From Verrucomicrobiota bacterium (lineage in GTDB: Bacteria; Verrucomicrobiota; Verrucomicrobiia; Opitutales; Opitutaceae), in assembly GCA_023416735.1 (NCBI GenBank), contig JAEZGX010000009.1, positions 124,001-188,000 on the forward strand: a stretch of DNA of 64,000 nucleotides. The letters run 5' to 3'. Positions 44,396 to 53,211 of the stretch are shown piece after piece (position 1 is the first letter of the stretch; every line of letters starts with the position of its first letter). A model generated the notes under the pieces. It saw only the letters and a list, made by a program, of their open reading frames with translations. It had not been told where the DNA came from and ran no database searches. Both the position numbers and the translations under genes were made by a program.

Positions 44396-45449
44396 GATTC
44401 GTCGGTTTCTCGGTCTCCAGCGGCCACTCCCGCCAGCCCTGCGCCGCCGCCCGCGCCTGACACACCTCCGCCGGCATCACGCCGTCCGAACAGGTGGCGT
44501 CCAGCAACGACGCCGCGGCCGTTGCCACGCCCAAGCGCAGCGTTTCCTCGATCGGCCACCCTTCGTGCAGCCCGTATAAAATGCCCGCCGCCAGCGCGTC
44601 CCCCGCCCCTGCGGTGCCTTTGATCGTCTCGGCCGGCACCTGCACACTCGGCTGCCAGTGCCCTTTTGCGTCTCCAGAAAGTGCATACACGGCCTCTGGG
44701 AAATGCACGATAACCCACTCGCGAACGCCGAGCTCGATCAGCTTGCGCGCCGCGCTCTCCACGGCCTCGCACTCGATCATTTCGCCGCGCGGGCGCAGCG
44801 CGATTCCCGTGATTTTCTCCGCTTCGAAGTCGTTGACGAAAAGAATATCCACATCCGGCAACACCGGCCGCACGATGCGCTGAAAGCGGTCGCTGTTCTC
44901 GCTCACGCAATCCACCGCGGTCAGCAGTCCCGCCGCACGCGCGCGCCGCAAGACCCCCGCCGCGCGCGGAACCCCGTTTTCCAACGCGTCCAATCCATCC
45001 AGCAGCAGCAGATAACCGAGTTGGAAAATTCTCGCTCGCGTCCCTGCGAAATCGAAGTGCTCCGGCGCGAGCAGCGCGTTCGCCCCGCGTTGATGAAAAA
45101 ACGTCCGGCGTCCCGTCGTGCCGTCGGTCATCACATCGCTGTAGGACGTCGGCGCGGCTTTCGTTCGTCTCAATTGCGCGGTGTCGATCCCATGCTGCCG
45201 GCAATCCGCCAGGATGCGTTCGCCGTTCGCGTCATCGCCGACCAAGCCGATTCCGGCGAGCGGGAACCGCGCGCCGAGCTTCGCGAGATTTTTCAGGATG
45301 TTATACGGCGAACCGCCATTGCCGCTGGATTCGGCGACAATATTCGCGAGTGCATCCTGAGGAGGCCAGGCATCGAGGATTTTCACGTGGTCGATCAGCC
45401 AGTTGCCGCCCGCGAGAATGCCCGACCGCGATGAAACGGAGGTGTTCAT
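44388..45449 (-). CDS. PfkB-family sugar kinase
   Basis: 353 residues with the ribokinase fold. N-terminal GGNWLIDHV and SSGNGGSPYNILKNLAKLGA form the sugar-binding side; the C-terminal signature KGTAGAGDALAAGILYGL holds the catalytic base Asp284 and anion hole. It phosphorylates a sugar with ATP. Between the lyxose/mannose-type isomerase (four-base overlap) and a beta-mannosidase-like gene, a ketose such as fructose or xylulose is the likely substrate, which the aldolase of the same operon could then cleave. That order is inference. Confidence 0.9.
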   Translation of the reverse strand: MNTSVSSRSGILAGGNWLIDHVKILDAWPPQDALANIVAESSGNGGSPYNILKNLAKLGARFPLAGIGLVGDDANGERILADCRQHGIDTAQLRRTKAAPTSYSDVMTDGTTGRRTFFHQRGANALLAPEHFDFAGTRARIFQLGYLLLLDGLDALENGVPRAAGVLRRARAAGLLTAVDCVSENSDRFQRIVRPVLPDVDILFVNDFEAEKITGIALRPRGEMIECEAVESAARKLIELGVREWVIVHFPEAVYALSGDAKGHWQPSVQVPAETIKGTAGAGDALAAGILYGLHEGWPIEETLRLGVATAAASLLDATCSDGVMPAEVCQARAAAQGWREWPLETEKPTNHE

Positions 45450-46027
45450 TCGCTGATCAATGTGACGAGCGCCGGCTCGTCTTCCTCGATTCCCGGAAAC
45501 CGGCCGATCGCGGGATCGACGAAGAAGTTGTCGTGAAGATCGTCATTCGCCGTGCTGACTTCGCCAATGATGCACTCGTCGCTCGCCGGTGCGAACGTAT
45601 GCCAGATGCCTGGCACGAGCGTGACCCGCGCTCCGGCCTCGAGTAGAAACGGCTGCCCCGCGACCACCTCCGCCAACTCGCCGTCGACCGCCACGCTCAC
45701 GCGTTCGCCCGCCGATACCGGTTCGAGCGAGAGCGCGGGCTTGTTCGCCCACAGCCAGAGGGTAAGCGCGCCGGCGCGACAGATGATGTCTTCCTTCTTT
45801 TTCGCGTGCGTGTGGCACGGAGTGGTTTGTCCGCGTCGCGCATACATGAGTTTTTCGCAATACTCCGGCTCGCTCGCGAGATTGATGAGCGTGAGCCCAA
45901 ATCGCCCGAAGTCGCCGAGACCGAAGTCCGTGATATCCCACCGCGGTTTGCGCGGCAGCGCCCACCCGTGGCGGCGGAAACAATCGGACGCGTCGCGATA
46001 AACCTGATTGATTTCAGAGCGTTTCAT
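45446..46027 (-). CDS. D-lyxose ketol-isomerase family protein (cupin)
   Basis: 193 residues, a single-domain cupin. It begins MKRSEINQVYRDASDCFRRH as do characterised D-lyxose isomerases, with WDITDFGLGDF following. Metal ligands are visible as His72 and His74 (TTPCHTHAKKKED), Glu79 and His143 (VPGIWHTF). Members interconvert D-lyxose with D-xylulose and often D-mannose with D-fructose. Next to beta-mannosidase-like and kinase genes, the mannose reaction is the more relevant one. It overlaps the kinase gene by four bases. Confidence 0.9.
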   Translation of the reverse strand: MKRSEINQVYRDASDCFRRHGWALPRKPRWDITDFGLGDFGRFGLTLINLASEPEYCEKLMYARRGQTTPCHTHAKKKEDIICRAGALTLWLWANKPALSLEPVSAGERVSVAVDGELAEVVAGQPFLLEAGARVTLVPGIWHTFAPASDECIIGEVSTANDDLHDNFFVDPAIGRFPGIEEDEPALVTLISE

Positions 46028-46061
46028 GGGTCAGCGATAACTCAAAAGACCATCAGACGAA

Positions 46062-47213
46062 TCAGGAAATGGCGGAAAGTCGCACCACGTTCTCTCCTCG
46101 TTGCGACGACAGCGCTGCGTCCCAGATCTCGTGCTGCGCCACGGCCTCATCCGGCGTGGCACAGCCGAACTTGTCTCCGAGCAGACCCGCGCGCTCGGCG
46201 AGAAACGACGCCCACATTTGCATGAGAATATCCGGAAATCCCGGCTCAAAGATTCCGCCCGTGATCGTTTTGAAGGGCATGCCGAATCCTAGATCGGTTT
46301 TCTCCCACGTCTGTTCTTTCCCACGACGATATATCCAAAGCGTCTTCGGTTCCTTCGTCGAAAACCGGGCGCCACGATCGGTGCCGAGAATTTCGATATA
46401 CCAGGTGTTCGTCTCCGTCGGCGCCATCCGCTTCATCTCGAGCGTCACCGGAATCGTCTCGCCGCCGATTAGGCTGCGCCCGTGCAGGATCGCATTGTCC
46501 CAAGTGTCACAAGCTGCCGTGCCGCCTTTGCCGTCCGGCCGCGTGGTGTAGATTTTCTGAAGCTGCGCATACAGCGACATCGGCTTCCACCCGAGTCGCA
46601 GAAGGAGATGCGCCACGTGCAGCCCGAGATCGCCCATCACGCCGATCTCGCCGCAAAACCGGCTCTGCCGTTTCCAATTGATCGGCTTCATCGGATCGAG
46701 ATCGCTCGAATGCAGAAACCCGGCGCGCACCTCGAGGAGTCGCCCGAGTTCCCCTGACCGCGCGAGTTGATAAACCCGCTGCGCGCCGGGAAAAAACGGA
46801 AACTCCGACGACACTCGCACAAACCGCCCGAGTCGCTCCGCTTCATCCCGGATCCGTCGCGCCGCCGCCAAATCGATCCCGAACGGTTTTTCGGCCAACA
46901 GATCCTTCCCCGCTCGCAACACATCCACGTAGATCGATTCGTGCAGGTGATGAGGCACCGCCACGTAAACCACGTCGACCTCCGCACTCGCCAGCAGCTC
47001 ACGATGATCCTGCGTCAGCAGCCGCACCGATGGAATCTGGCGAAACCACTCGAGCAGAGTCGGCTGCAAATCGCACACCGCCACCAGCTCTGCGCGCACG
47101 GGAAAATTCTCGAGCGCAAACCAGCGCCCAAACGCCGACGCCGCTTCGCGTCCCATCAGTCCGCCGCCGATGATGCCGACTCGCACGGTCGGGTTGGAAT
47201 TCTTGGCACTCAT
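46062..47213 (-). CDS. Gfo/Idh/MocA-family oxidoreductase
   Basis: 383 residues. The N-terminal Rossmann domain starts RVGIIGGGLMGREAASAF, with the family's EKP motif in LLAEKPFGID (catalytic Lys) and the C-terminal-domain signature GVMGDLGLHVAHLLLRLG with conserved Asp and His. These NAD(P)-dependent enzymes oxidise or reduce sugars and sugar derivatives. It is placed between aldolase (1-base gap) and isomerase (34-base gap) genes, so it acts on a sugar of the same pathway; its exact step is not evident because isomerase, kinase and aldolase already form a complete route. Confidence 0.9.
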   Translation of the reverse strand: MSAKNSNPTVRVGIIGGGLMGREAASAFGRWFALENFPVRAELVAVCDLQPTLLEWFRQIPSVRLLTQDHRELLASAEVDVVYVAVPHHLHESIYVDVLRAGKDLLAEKPFGIDLAAARRIRDEAERLGRFVRVSSEFPFFPGAQRVYQLARSGELGRLLEVRAGFLHSSDLDPMKPINWKRQSRFCGEIGVMGDLGLHVAHLLLRLGWKPMSLYAQLQKIYTTRPDGKGGTAACDTWDNAILHGRSLIGGETIPVTLEMKRMAPTETNTWYIEILGTDRGARFSTKEPKTLWIYRRGKEQTWEKTDLGFGMPFKTITGGIFEPGFPDILMQMWASFLAERAGLLGDKFGCATPDEAVAQHEIWDAALSSQRGENVVRLSAIS

Positions 47214-47214
47214 G

Positions 47215-48045
47215 TCAGGCGACCAATGTGAGCGCTTTCTCCGCCGTCATGCCCTCGTGCACGACCGCCATCAACGCGCGGGTGATTTTTGCCGGCTGCG
47301 GATGTTGAATGATGTTTCGGCCATACACGATCCCCGCCGCCCCCTGCTGCAACAGCGCTTCGGTCCGCTTGAGGATTTCCGCCTCCGGCGCCTTGCCGCC
47401 GCCACGCACGAGCACCGGCACGCCGCCCGCGGTTTGAACCACTTGATGATAAACCGACACGTCGTCCGTCGGATCCGCCTTGATAATATCCGCTCCCAAC
47501 TCCACCGCCTGCCGCACGAGTGGAATGATTTTCCGCGGATCGCCATCCACCATGTAACCGCCCGCTTTTGCATTCGGCTGAAACACCAGCGGCTCAATCA
47601 TCAACGGCATGCCGTAGTGATCCGCCTCCGGTTTCAACCGCAGGATATTTTGGATACATTGATCCGTCACCTCCGGCTCCCCGGGAATGCGGAACAGGTT
47701 TACCACCACGCAGGCCGCATCCAGCCGCACCGCCTGCAGCACCGGCGCCTCGATCATGCGCGAGAACAGCGTGCGCGGAAGCTCGGTGCCATACACGTTC
47801 GCGACATCCGTGCGCAGCACCAACGCGGGCTTTCCCCGCACCGGCAGCGTTTGAAGATGCCGCGCCTGTCCGAGCGTCAGCTGGATTGCGTCGGGCGCCG
47901 CATCGACGAGCGTCGTCACCGCCTGCGGCAGATTCTCGATGCCGGCGAGAAACGAGGCTTCGTTGAAGAAGCCATGATCGATCGCTACATCGAAGCAGCG
48001 TTGTGTGCGAGGGTTAAAGAGGCGGTGCAGGCGGGCTGATTTCAT
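47215..48045 (-). CDS. Class I aldolase (DeoC/FbaB-type)
   Basis: 276 residues, a TIM barrel of the DeoC/LacD/FbaB superfamily. The N-terminal AIDHGFF, central MIEPLVFQPNAKAG and C-terminal phosphate-binding end GAAGIVYGRNIIQHPQP are typical of FbaB and LsrF-like enzymes; Lys189 in GADIIKADPTDD is the Schiff-base candidate. It should cleave a phosphorylated ketose or related compound to triose products. It is the second gene of the operon, ten bases after the DeoR gene and one base before the dehydrogenase gene. Confidence 0.88.
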   Translation of the reverse strand: MKSARLHRLFNPRTQRCFDVAIDHGFFNEASFLAGIENLPQAVTTLVDAAPDAIQLTLGQARHLQTLPVRGKPALVLRTDVANVYGTELPRTLFSRMIEAPVLQAVRLDAACVVVNLFRIPGEPEVTDQCIQNILRLKPEADHYGMPLMIEPLVFQPNAKAGGYMVDGDPRKIIPLVRQAVELGADIIKADPTDDVSVYHQVVQTAGGVPVLVRGGGKAPEAEILKRTEALLQQGAAGIVYGRNIIQHPQPAKITRALMAVVHEGMTAEKALTLVA

Positions 48046-48055
48046 AGATGGAAAA

Positions 48056-48817
48056 TTAACGCGTCACAACGTGCAGCTTCGTCCCGTGCTTCGACAGCGC
48101 GACACGTTCGGCGCGGGAAGGCGCATGGTTGGTGAAGAGATCGTGCACGTGCGCCCAGTCCGCATAACGAATCGTCGCGGGACGCCCCCACTTCGACGCA
48201 TCCGCGAGCACCACCGCGCGACGCGCCTTGGCGACAACCGCGCCTTTCAATTCGGCCTCCGAGAGCTCCGTCGTCGTCGGCCCCTCTGCTGGATCGATCC
48301 CGGATGTGCCGAGAAACGCGACATCGATGCGAATCCGCTTCACCCACTCGAGCGCACCGCTGCCGACCAGTGCGAGACTAACGATCCGCACCTCGCCGCC
48401 CACCGCAATCACGCGCGTGCCGTCCACCGGTCTCAGCGACAGGAGTGGAATGGAATTGGTGACGATCGTCAGATTTTTCTGGGCCAGCAGCCGCTTGCCC
48501 ACTTCAAGTGCGGTGGTGCCGGCATCGACGAACACGCTGTCGCCCGCCTTCACCAACGCCGCCGCGTCCGCGAGCCCCCGCTTCGCCGCGAGCGCAGCGC
48601 GACTCTTTCGGTCAAACGGCATTTCGCCCGACACATCATCCGGATGCATCAACCCGCCGTGGGTTCGCACGATCTTACCGATCTGCTCGAGCAACGTCAG
48701 GTCACGCCGCACCGTCGCCGGGGAGGCCCGCAGCCGCTGCTCCAGCTCCGGCACCGTGAGCGGCGAATGCTGCTTGAGCAGCGAAAGAATCAGTTGCTGG
48801 CGCTCTTGAGCGATCAT
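48056..48817 (-). CDS. DeoR/GlpR-family transcriptional regulator
   Basis: 253 residues from the ATG at 48817, giving the usual start MIAQERQQLILSLLKQ; an ATG eight codons earlier is also open. Residues 1-55 form the DeoR helix-turn-helix (LTVPELEQRLRASPATVRRD), and the rest is the DeoR C-terminal sensor domain, with SVFVDAGTTALEVGKRL and TIVTNSIPLL as in repressors sensing sugar phosphates. It is first in the kinase/isomerase/aldolase operon, so it probably represses that operon until its phosphorylated sugar appears. Confidence 0.92.
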   Translation of the reverse strand: MIAQERQQLILSLLKQHSPLTVPELEQRLRASPATVRRDLTLLEQIGKIVRTHGGLMHPDDVSGEMPFDRKSRAALAAKRGLADAAALVKAGDSVFVDAGTTALEVGKRLLAQKNLTIVTNSIPLLSLRPVDGTRVIAVGGEVRIVSLALVGSGALEWVKRIRIDVAFLGTSGIDPAEGPTTTELSEAELKGAVVAKARRAVVLADASKWGRPATIRYADWAHVHDLFTNHAPSRAERVALSKHGTKLHVVTR

Positions 48818-48976
48818 GATCGTTTCAGTCATTCCGCTCATATTCGCTCACAGCCCGCCATGGCAATCGAATTCCGCGGTTCGGATCGGATCGAACGATT
48901 TGAACCTTAAATCCGCCCGGGGCCGCAGACAAAGTGTGCGCTGCGCCGCCCCACCTGTCGTTGGCTCACTCGACGG

Positions 48977-49801
48977 TCAGCGCCCGTTCGGCCGCAACCC
49001 GCTTCGCCACCTCGCCGGCGGCTTCCCGAATCTCTGGCGAAACTGCCGCGCGAAAAAATAGACATCGCGATAGCCGCACGCGTCCGCGATCGAGGTCAGC
49101 TTCAAATCGGTTTCTCGCAGCAGAATGCACGCGTGTTCCAATCGACAACGAATCGCCCAACGCGCGGGCGAATATCCCGTGATTTCCCGCATCCTCTCGT
49201 TCAACCGCGTCGAGCCCATGCCGGTATCTCGCGCCATGCCTTCAACAGTCCACTCCAGCCACGGCTCGCGTTGAATCTTGCGCGCAAGTTCTGCGACGCG
49301 ATCGTCGCCGTCCTCCGTCGCACTGGCATGCGCCAACCGCCACACTGAGCCAAGCAACGCCAGCGCAAGAGCGCGTCCCGTCTGCGCTCCCGCCGGATCG
49401 TCCGCCGCCGACTCGGATGCCAGGTGCTCTCCTAACTCTCGAAAACGCCCCGCCGGGCGCAGCGGCACCGCGGCAAGACGCGAGGTCCATTTCGATTTTG
49501 AGCCGCGTCTCTCCCGCAACCGCAGCGGTGTAAAGTGCAATGCGATTACTTCCAAAGGCGAAGCCGGGTCATGTTCGCCCACCACTTCGTCGCCGGGCAG
49601 CAGCAGTGTCGCCATCGGTGCAACCAGCAGCCTCACCCTTCCATTCACCGTCAGACTCCCCTTCCCCGAGAGAACGAGCCAGAGGTCGTGATCGGTGAGG
49701 CGTTGCCGCCACGACCAGTCCCGGGGACAACGATAATGGCGTGCGGGCTGCCCGAGTTGCACCTCTTCGAACGGCAGTGCTTTGAGTGAACCACGTCTCA
49801 C
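48977..49801 (-). CDS. AraC-family transcriptional regulator
   Basis: 274 residues. The N-terminal half is an AraC-type cupin sensor (YRCPRDWSWRQRLTDHDLWL, LVAPMATLLLPGDEV); residues 175-270 are the double helix-turn-helix (WTVEGMARDTGMGSTRLNER and LKLTSIADACGYRDVYFFAR followed by QFRQRFGKPPARWR). It lies 71 bases from the divergent GH105 gene and is a likely activator of the GH105/RraA/sulfatase unit. It is separated from the DeoR gene by about 135-160 bases in which I see no clear signal beyond a small ATCGAACGAT repeat. Confidence 0.92.
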   Translation of the reverse strand: MRRGSLKALPFEEVQLGQPARHYRCPRDWSWRQRLTDHDLWLVLSGKGSLTVNGRVRLLVAPMATLLLPGDEVVGEHDPASPLEVIALHFTPLRLRERRGSKSKWTSRLAAVPLRPAGRFRELGEHLASESAADDPAGAQTGRALALALLGSVWRLAHASATEDGDDRVAELARKIQREPWLEWTVEGMARDTGMGSTRLNERMREITGYSPARWAIRCRLEHACILLRETDLKLTSIADACGYRDVYFFARQFRQRFGKPPARWRSGLRPNGR

Positions 49802-49872
49802 GCGGTGAATACTGCAAAGAGTCCGGCCAAGAATCCATCCGCAATCCCGCCTTTTTAAGGCATGCTCGAATC

Positions 49873-50970
49873 ATGTCGCTGGATTCCTCGCCTGCGCCCC
49901 TCGTTCGGTTTCGCCGCCGCAGCCTCGCGCAGGGCCCTTCCGCATTCAACACCGGCTGGGAGGACGTCCTGGTGCCTTACGGCCTCGCGCGCGCCGGCCG
50001 GATCCTCGAGGACGACGCCCTGCTGGATTGGGCGGAACGCTGGGCGCTTCATCATCACGAAGCCGGCTACGCCGAAGAACCGGTGAGCCCCATCGTCCTT
50101 TCCGGACAACGCCACGTCGGATACTTCATCGGCGATTTCTGCGGCAACTGGGCCGGTCCACTGGTGCACGCCGCCCTGCACGCCGCGCGTCCAGCATCAT
50201 GGCACGTCGATGGGGCGCGCACGTCTTGCGAATTGGCGTTGCGTCACGGCCAGCGTTTCTCGGACGGCGCGTTCGCGCACGGCGGCTGGGATCATGGACG
50301 TCGCACCATGTGGGTCGACACGCTCTTCTACAGCGCTTCGGTCTTCGCCGAAACATTCGCGCTCACGGGCCACCGCGGCTACGCCGAGGAAGCGCTGCGT
50401 CAGATCAACCGCCACTCGGCCTGGCTGCAGGATCCCGTCACAGGATTGTTTTTTCACGATGTCGAACCCGCCACCGGCGTGCGCTCCGCCGCATTCTGGG
50501 CGCGGGGGAACGGTTGGGCGCTGCTCGCCCTCTCCGACACGTTGCGCCATTGCCCGCGTGATCTGCCCGGTTGGTCGGACGCGCTTACTTCTTACCAGCG
50601 ACTCGCCGCGGGACTCTTGCAACACCAACACCGCTGCGGCCTCTGGCGCATCATATTGGGCGCCGACGAAGCGCACCTTGAAACGAGCGGCAGCACGATG
50701 ATCCTCGCGGCACTCGCGTGCGGCATGCGCGACGGCTGGATCGATTCGGCTACCCGCGCCCCCATTGTGCGAGGCTGGCAGGAACTGCAGACCTGGATCG
50801 ATTCTCACGGCGCGCTGCAAGGCGCGCAGCGCCCCGCCGGCATCGGCGGTTGGGAAACACACAAACTCTCTTCGCTGGGCGAATGCACCTACGCGACCGG
50901 TCTGTTCTGGCGCCTTCTCGCCGATCTCATTGACGCCGGCATCATCGAGCGTCCGCAACTTTCCTCCTGA
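49873..50970 (+). CDS. GH105/GH88-like unsaturated glucuronyl/galacturonyl hydrolase
   Basis: 365 residues from the ATG at 49873; no signal peptide, so cytoplasmic. The alpha/alpha-barrel family motifs are RTMWVDTLFYSASVFAETFA (catalytic Asp) and FWARGNGWALLALSDTL. GH105 enzymes remove the unsaturated uronic acid left at the end of oligosaccharides by polysaccharide lyases, classically unsaturated rhamnogalacturonan disaccharides. This fits the rhamnosidase content of the region, although no lyase is encoded in the window. The RraA-like gene follows after six bases. Confidence 0.9.
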   Translation: MSLDSSPAPLVRFRRRSLAQGPSAFNTGWEDVLVPYGLARAGRILEDDALLDWAERWALHHHEAGYAEEPVSPIVLSGQRHVGYFIGDFCGNWAGPLVHAALHAARPASWHVDGARTSCELALRHGQRFSDGAFAHGGWDHGRRTMWVDTLFYSASVFAETFALTGHRGYAEEALRQINRHSAWLQDPVTGLFFHDVEPATGVRSAAFWARGNGWALLALSDTLRHCPRDLPGWSDALTSYQRLAAGLLQHQHRCGLWRIILGADEAHLETSGSTMILAALACGMRDGWIDSATRAPIVRGWQELQTWIDSHGALQGAQRPAGIGGWETHKLSSLGECTYATGLFWRLLADLIDAGIIERPQLSS

Positions 50971-50976
50971 TCTCCG

Positions 50977-51651
50977 ATGTCCACGATCACCCTTCCCACC
51001 GATGATGCCTCGCGATGTGCGCTGGTTCGCAACGAACTCTACACGCCCGTCGTCGGCGACATTCTCGACGCGCTCGGGCGTTATCACCAAATTCTTCCCG
51101 CCACCACCCAACCGCTCCGCGAATCGATGAAGGTCGTCGGTCGCGCCATGCCCGCGCTGATGATCGATGTGCATGGTCCTCAGAAAAAACCATTCGGCCT
51201 GCTCACCGAAGCCCTCGACGCCCTTCAGCCAGGCGAGGTCTATATCGCTGGAGGCGGCGCCATGCGTTGCGCCTACTGGGGCGAGTTGCTCACGGCCGCA
51301 GCGCGCACGCGCGGCGCGGTCGGCGCTGTCATCGACGGATTCCATCGCGACACCCCCCAAGTGCTTGCCCAGAATTGGCCGGTGTTTTCCCGCGGCCGCT
51401 TCTGTCAGGATTCGGCGGTGCGCACGCAGGTCGCGAACTTCCGCTGTCCCATCGAAATCGGCGGCGTGTGGATCGAACCCGGCGATCTCGTCTTCGGCGA
51501 TCTCGACGGCGTTGTCATCATCCCCCGCGCAATCGAGGACGAAGTGCTCGTTCGCGCGGTCGAAAAAGCCCGCGGCGAAAAAACCGTCCGCCGCGCGATC
51601 GAAAGTGGCCTGAGCGCAACCGAAGCATTCGCGAAATTCGGTATTCTCTAG
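50977..51651 (+). CDS. RraA-family aldolase/decarboxylase-like protein
   Basis: 224 residues. The family core is intact: [14 protein letters not shown] near the start, [20 protein letters not shown], and [12 protein letters not shown] with the Arg-Asp pair that binds substrate and metal in 4-hydroxy-4-methyl-2-oxoglutarate aldolases; later [17 protein letters not shown]. RraA relatives in sugar loci often act on keto-acid intermediates rather than on RNase E. Directly after GH105, it may process a product of unsaturated-uronate or sugar-acid breakdown. Confidence 0.88.
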   Translation: MSTITLPTDDASRCALVRNELYTPVVGDILDALGRYHQILPATTQPLRESMKVVGRAMPALMIDVHGPQKKPFGLLTEALDALQPGEVYIAGGGAMRCAYWGELLTAAARTRGAVGAVIDGFHRDTPQVLAQNWPVFSRGRFCQDSAVRTQVANFRCPIEIGGVWIEPGDLVFGDLDGVVIIPRAIEDEVLVRAVEKARGEKTVRRAIESGLSATEAFAKFGIL

Positions 51652-51714
51652 TGGAGTAATCGGCCGTCCGAGCGGCACTTCCCCTTCCAAAAAATCACAG
51701 TCGCCCCCTGCCCC

Positions 51715-53184
51715 ATGAGATCACTGCTTTGCCTGTTCGTCCTCGCTGTTTCGACCCTCTCGTTTGCGCACGCGCCCGCGGCCGAGACGCGCCCGAACTT
51801 CATCGTGATCGTCGCCGACGATCTCGGTTGGGGTGACATCTCCGCCAACGGCCACCCGCATATCCGCACCCCCAACATCGATCGCCTCGCGGCCGAAGGC
51901 ATTCGGTTCACCAGTTGCTACGCGACCTCCGTCGTGTGTTCGCCTTCTCGCGCCGGCCTGCTCACCGGGCGCGATCCCAACCGCGCCGGCATCTACGAGT
52001 GGATCGCGAACGCGCCAGCCGACTGGATCGCCCGAGAGCGCAGTCGTCATCTCGTGCACCTGCGCAGCGACGAGGTCACGCTTCCTCGCCTGCTCCAACA
52101 ATCCGGCTACGCCACCGCCATGGCCGGCAAGTGGCATTGCAACTCCCGCTTCAACGATCCCGCGCAACCGCAGCCCGGCGACGCCGGTTTCGATCACTGG
52201 CTCGCCACGCAGAACAACGCCGCTCCCTCGCATCGCAACCCCACCAATTTCGTGCGCAACGGCGAACCGCTCGGCCGGCTCGAGGGCTATAGCTGCGACA
52301 TCGTCGCCCATGAGGCCATCACATGGCTCGAGCGAAAACACCGCGGAAACTCCTCCCAACCTTTCTTCCTCTATCTCGCATTTCACGAGCCGCACGAGCC
52401 CGTCGCGTCCCCGCCCGATCCCGTCGCACGTCATCGCCCGCACACCGCCAACGCCGATCAGGCGGAATATTTCGCCAACGTCGAAAACATGGATCGTGCC
52501 ATCGGCGAACTCCTCGACGCGCTTGATCGTCTCCAACTCGCCGACGACACGCTCATTTTCTTCACCAGCGACAATGGCCCCGAAGCCACCTTCCGCTATC
52601 CCGGCACATCGCGCTCCTACGGCTCACCCGGTCCGCTTCGCGGCATGAAGCTGTGGACCACCGAAGCCGGCGCGCGCGTCCCCGGCGTCCTTCGCTGGCC
52701 CGCCCAGGTGAAGCCTGGCCAGGTCACCGACGAGCCGTTCAGCGCGCTCGATCTGCTCCCGACCTTCTGCGCACTCGCGAACGCCGATATGCCCACCGAC
52801 GTGCAGTTCGACGGAGCCGACTTTCGACCGGTTCTCCGCGGAGAACCCATCGAGCGCAGTCGCCCCTTGTTCTGGGTCTATTTCAACGCCCCCAATGACC
52901 AGCGGGTCGCGCTGCGCAATGGCCCTTGGAAACTTCTCGCGAAGCTCGATCACGGCAAACTCCCGATGCTCGATAACATCACCACCGCGACCGCTCCTCG
53001 CGTTCAGGGCGCGAAGCTGACCGATTTCTCCCTCTACCATCTGTCTTCCGACCTCGGCGAGTCCCGCGATCTCAGCCTGCAGGAACCGGAGCGCGTTAAA
53101 TCCCTGTCGCAAAAAATGAATACGCTCTACCGCGAGCTCACCGCCACGATGCACATCTGGCCCGACGCGCCATTCACTCCGTAG
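51715..53184 (+). CDS. Exported type I sulfatase
   Basis: 489 residues with a signal peptide (LCLFVLAVSTLSFAHAPA). The sulfatase core begins NFIVIVADDLGWGD (metal ligands Asp35, Asp36). The maturation site is C75-S-P-S-R79, the CxPxR form whose Cys becomes formylglycine. FFTSDNGPEAT provides further metal ligands. It removes sulfate esters from a polysaccharide or glycoside in the periplasm. No formylglycine-generating enzyme or anaerobic maturase is encoded in the window. It follows RraA by 63 bases and converges with the MFS gene. Confidence 0.94.
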   Translation: MRSLLCLFVLAVSTLSFAHAPAAETRPNFIVIVADDLGWGDISANGHPHIRTPNIDRLAAEGIRFTSCYATSVVCSPSRAGLLTGRDPNRAGIYEWIANAPADWIARERSRHLVHLRSDEVTLPRLLQQSGYATAMAGKWHCNSRFNDPAQPQPGDAGFDHWLATQNNAAPSHRNPTNFVRNGEPLGRLEGYSCDIVAHEAITWLERKHRGNSSQPFFLYLAFHEPHEPVASPPDPVARHRPHTANADQAEYFANVENMDRAIGELLDALDRLQLADDTLIFFTSDNGPEATFRYPGTSRSYGSPGPLRGMKLWTTEAGARVPGVLRWPAQVKPGQVTDEPFSALDLLPTFCALANADMPTDVQFDGADFRPVLRGEPIERSRPLFWVYFNAPNDQRVALRNGPWKLLAKLDHGKLPMLDNITTATAPRVQGAKLTDFSLYHLSSDLGESRDLSLQEPERVKSLSQKMNTLYRELTATMHIWPDAPFTP

Positions 53185-53211
53185 AATCTCGTTCGCACGC
53201 TTCCACCATCC

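Noticed and set aside
50977..51651. Regulator of RNase E (RraA) as an RNA-decay gene
   Set aside because: The Arg-Asp catalytic pair is present and the gene is six bases from GH105 in a sugar operon, so an enzymatic aldolase-type role is more likely than RNase E control.
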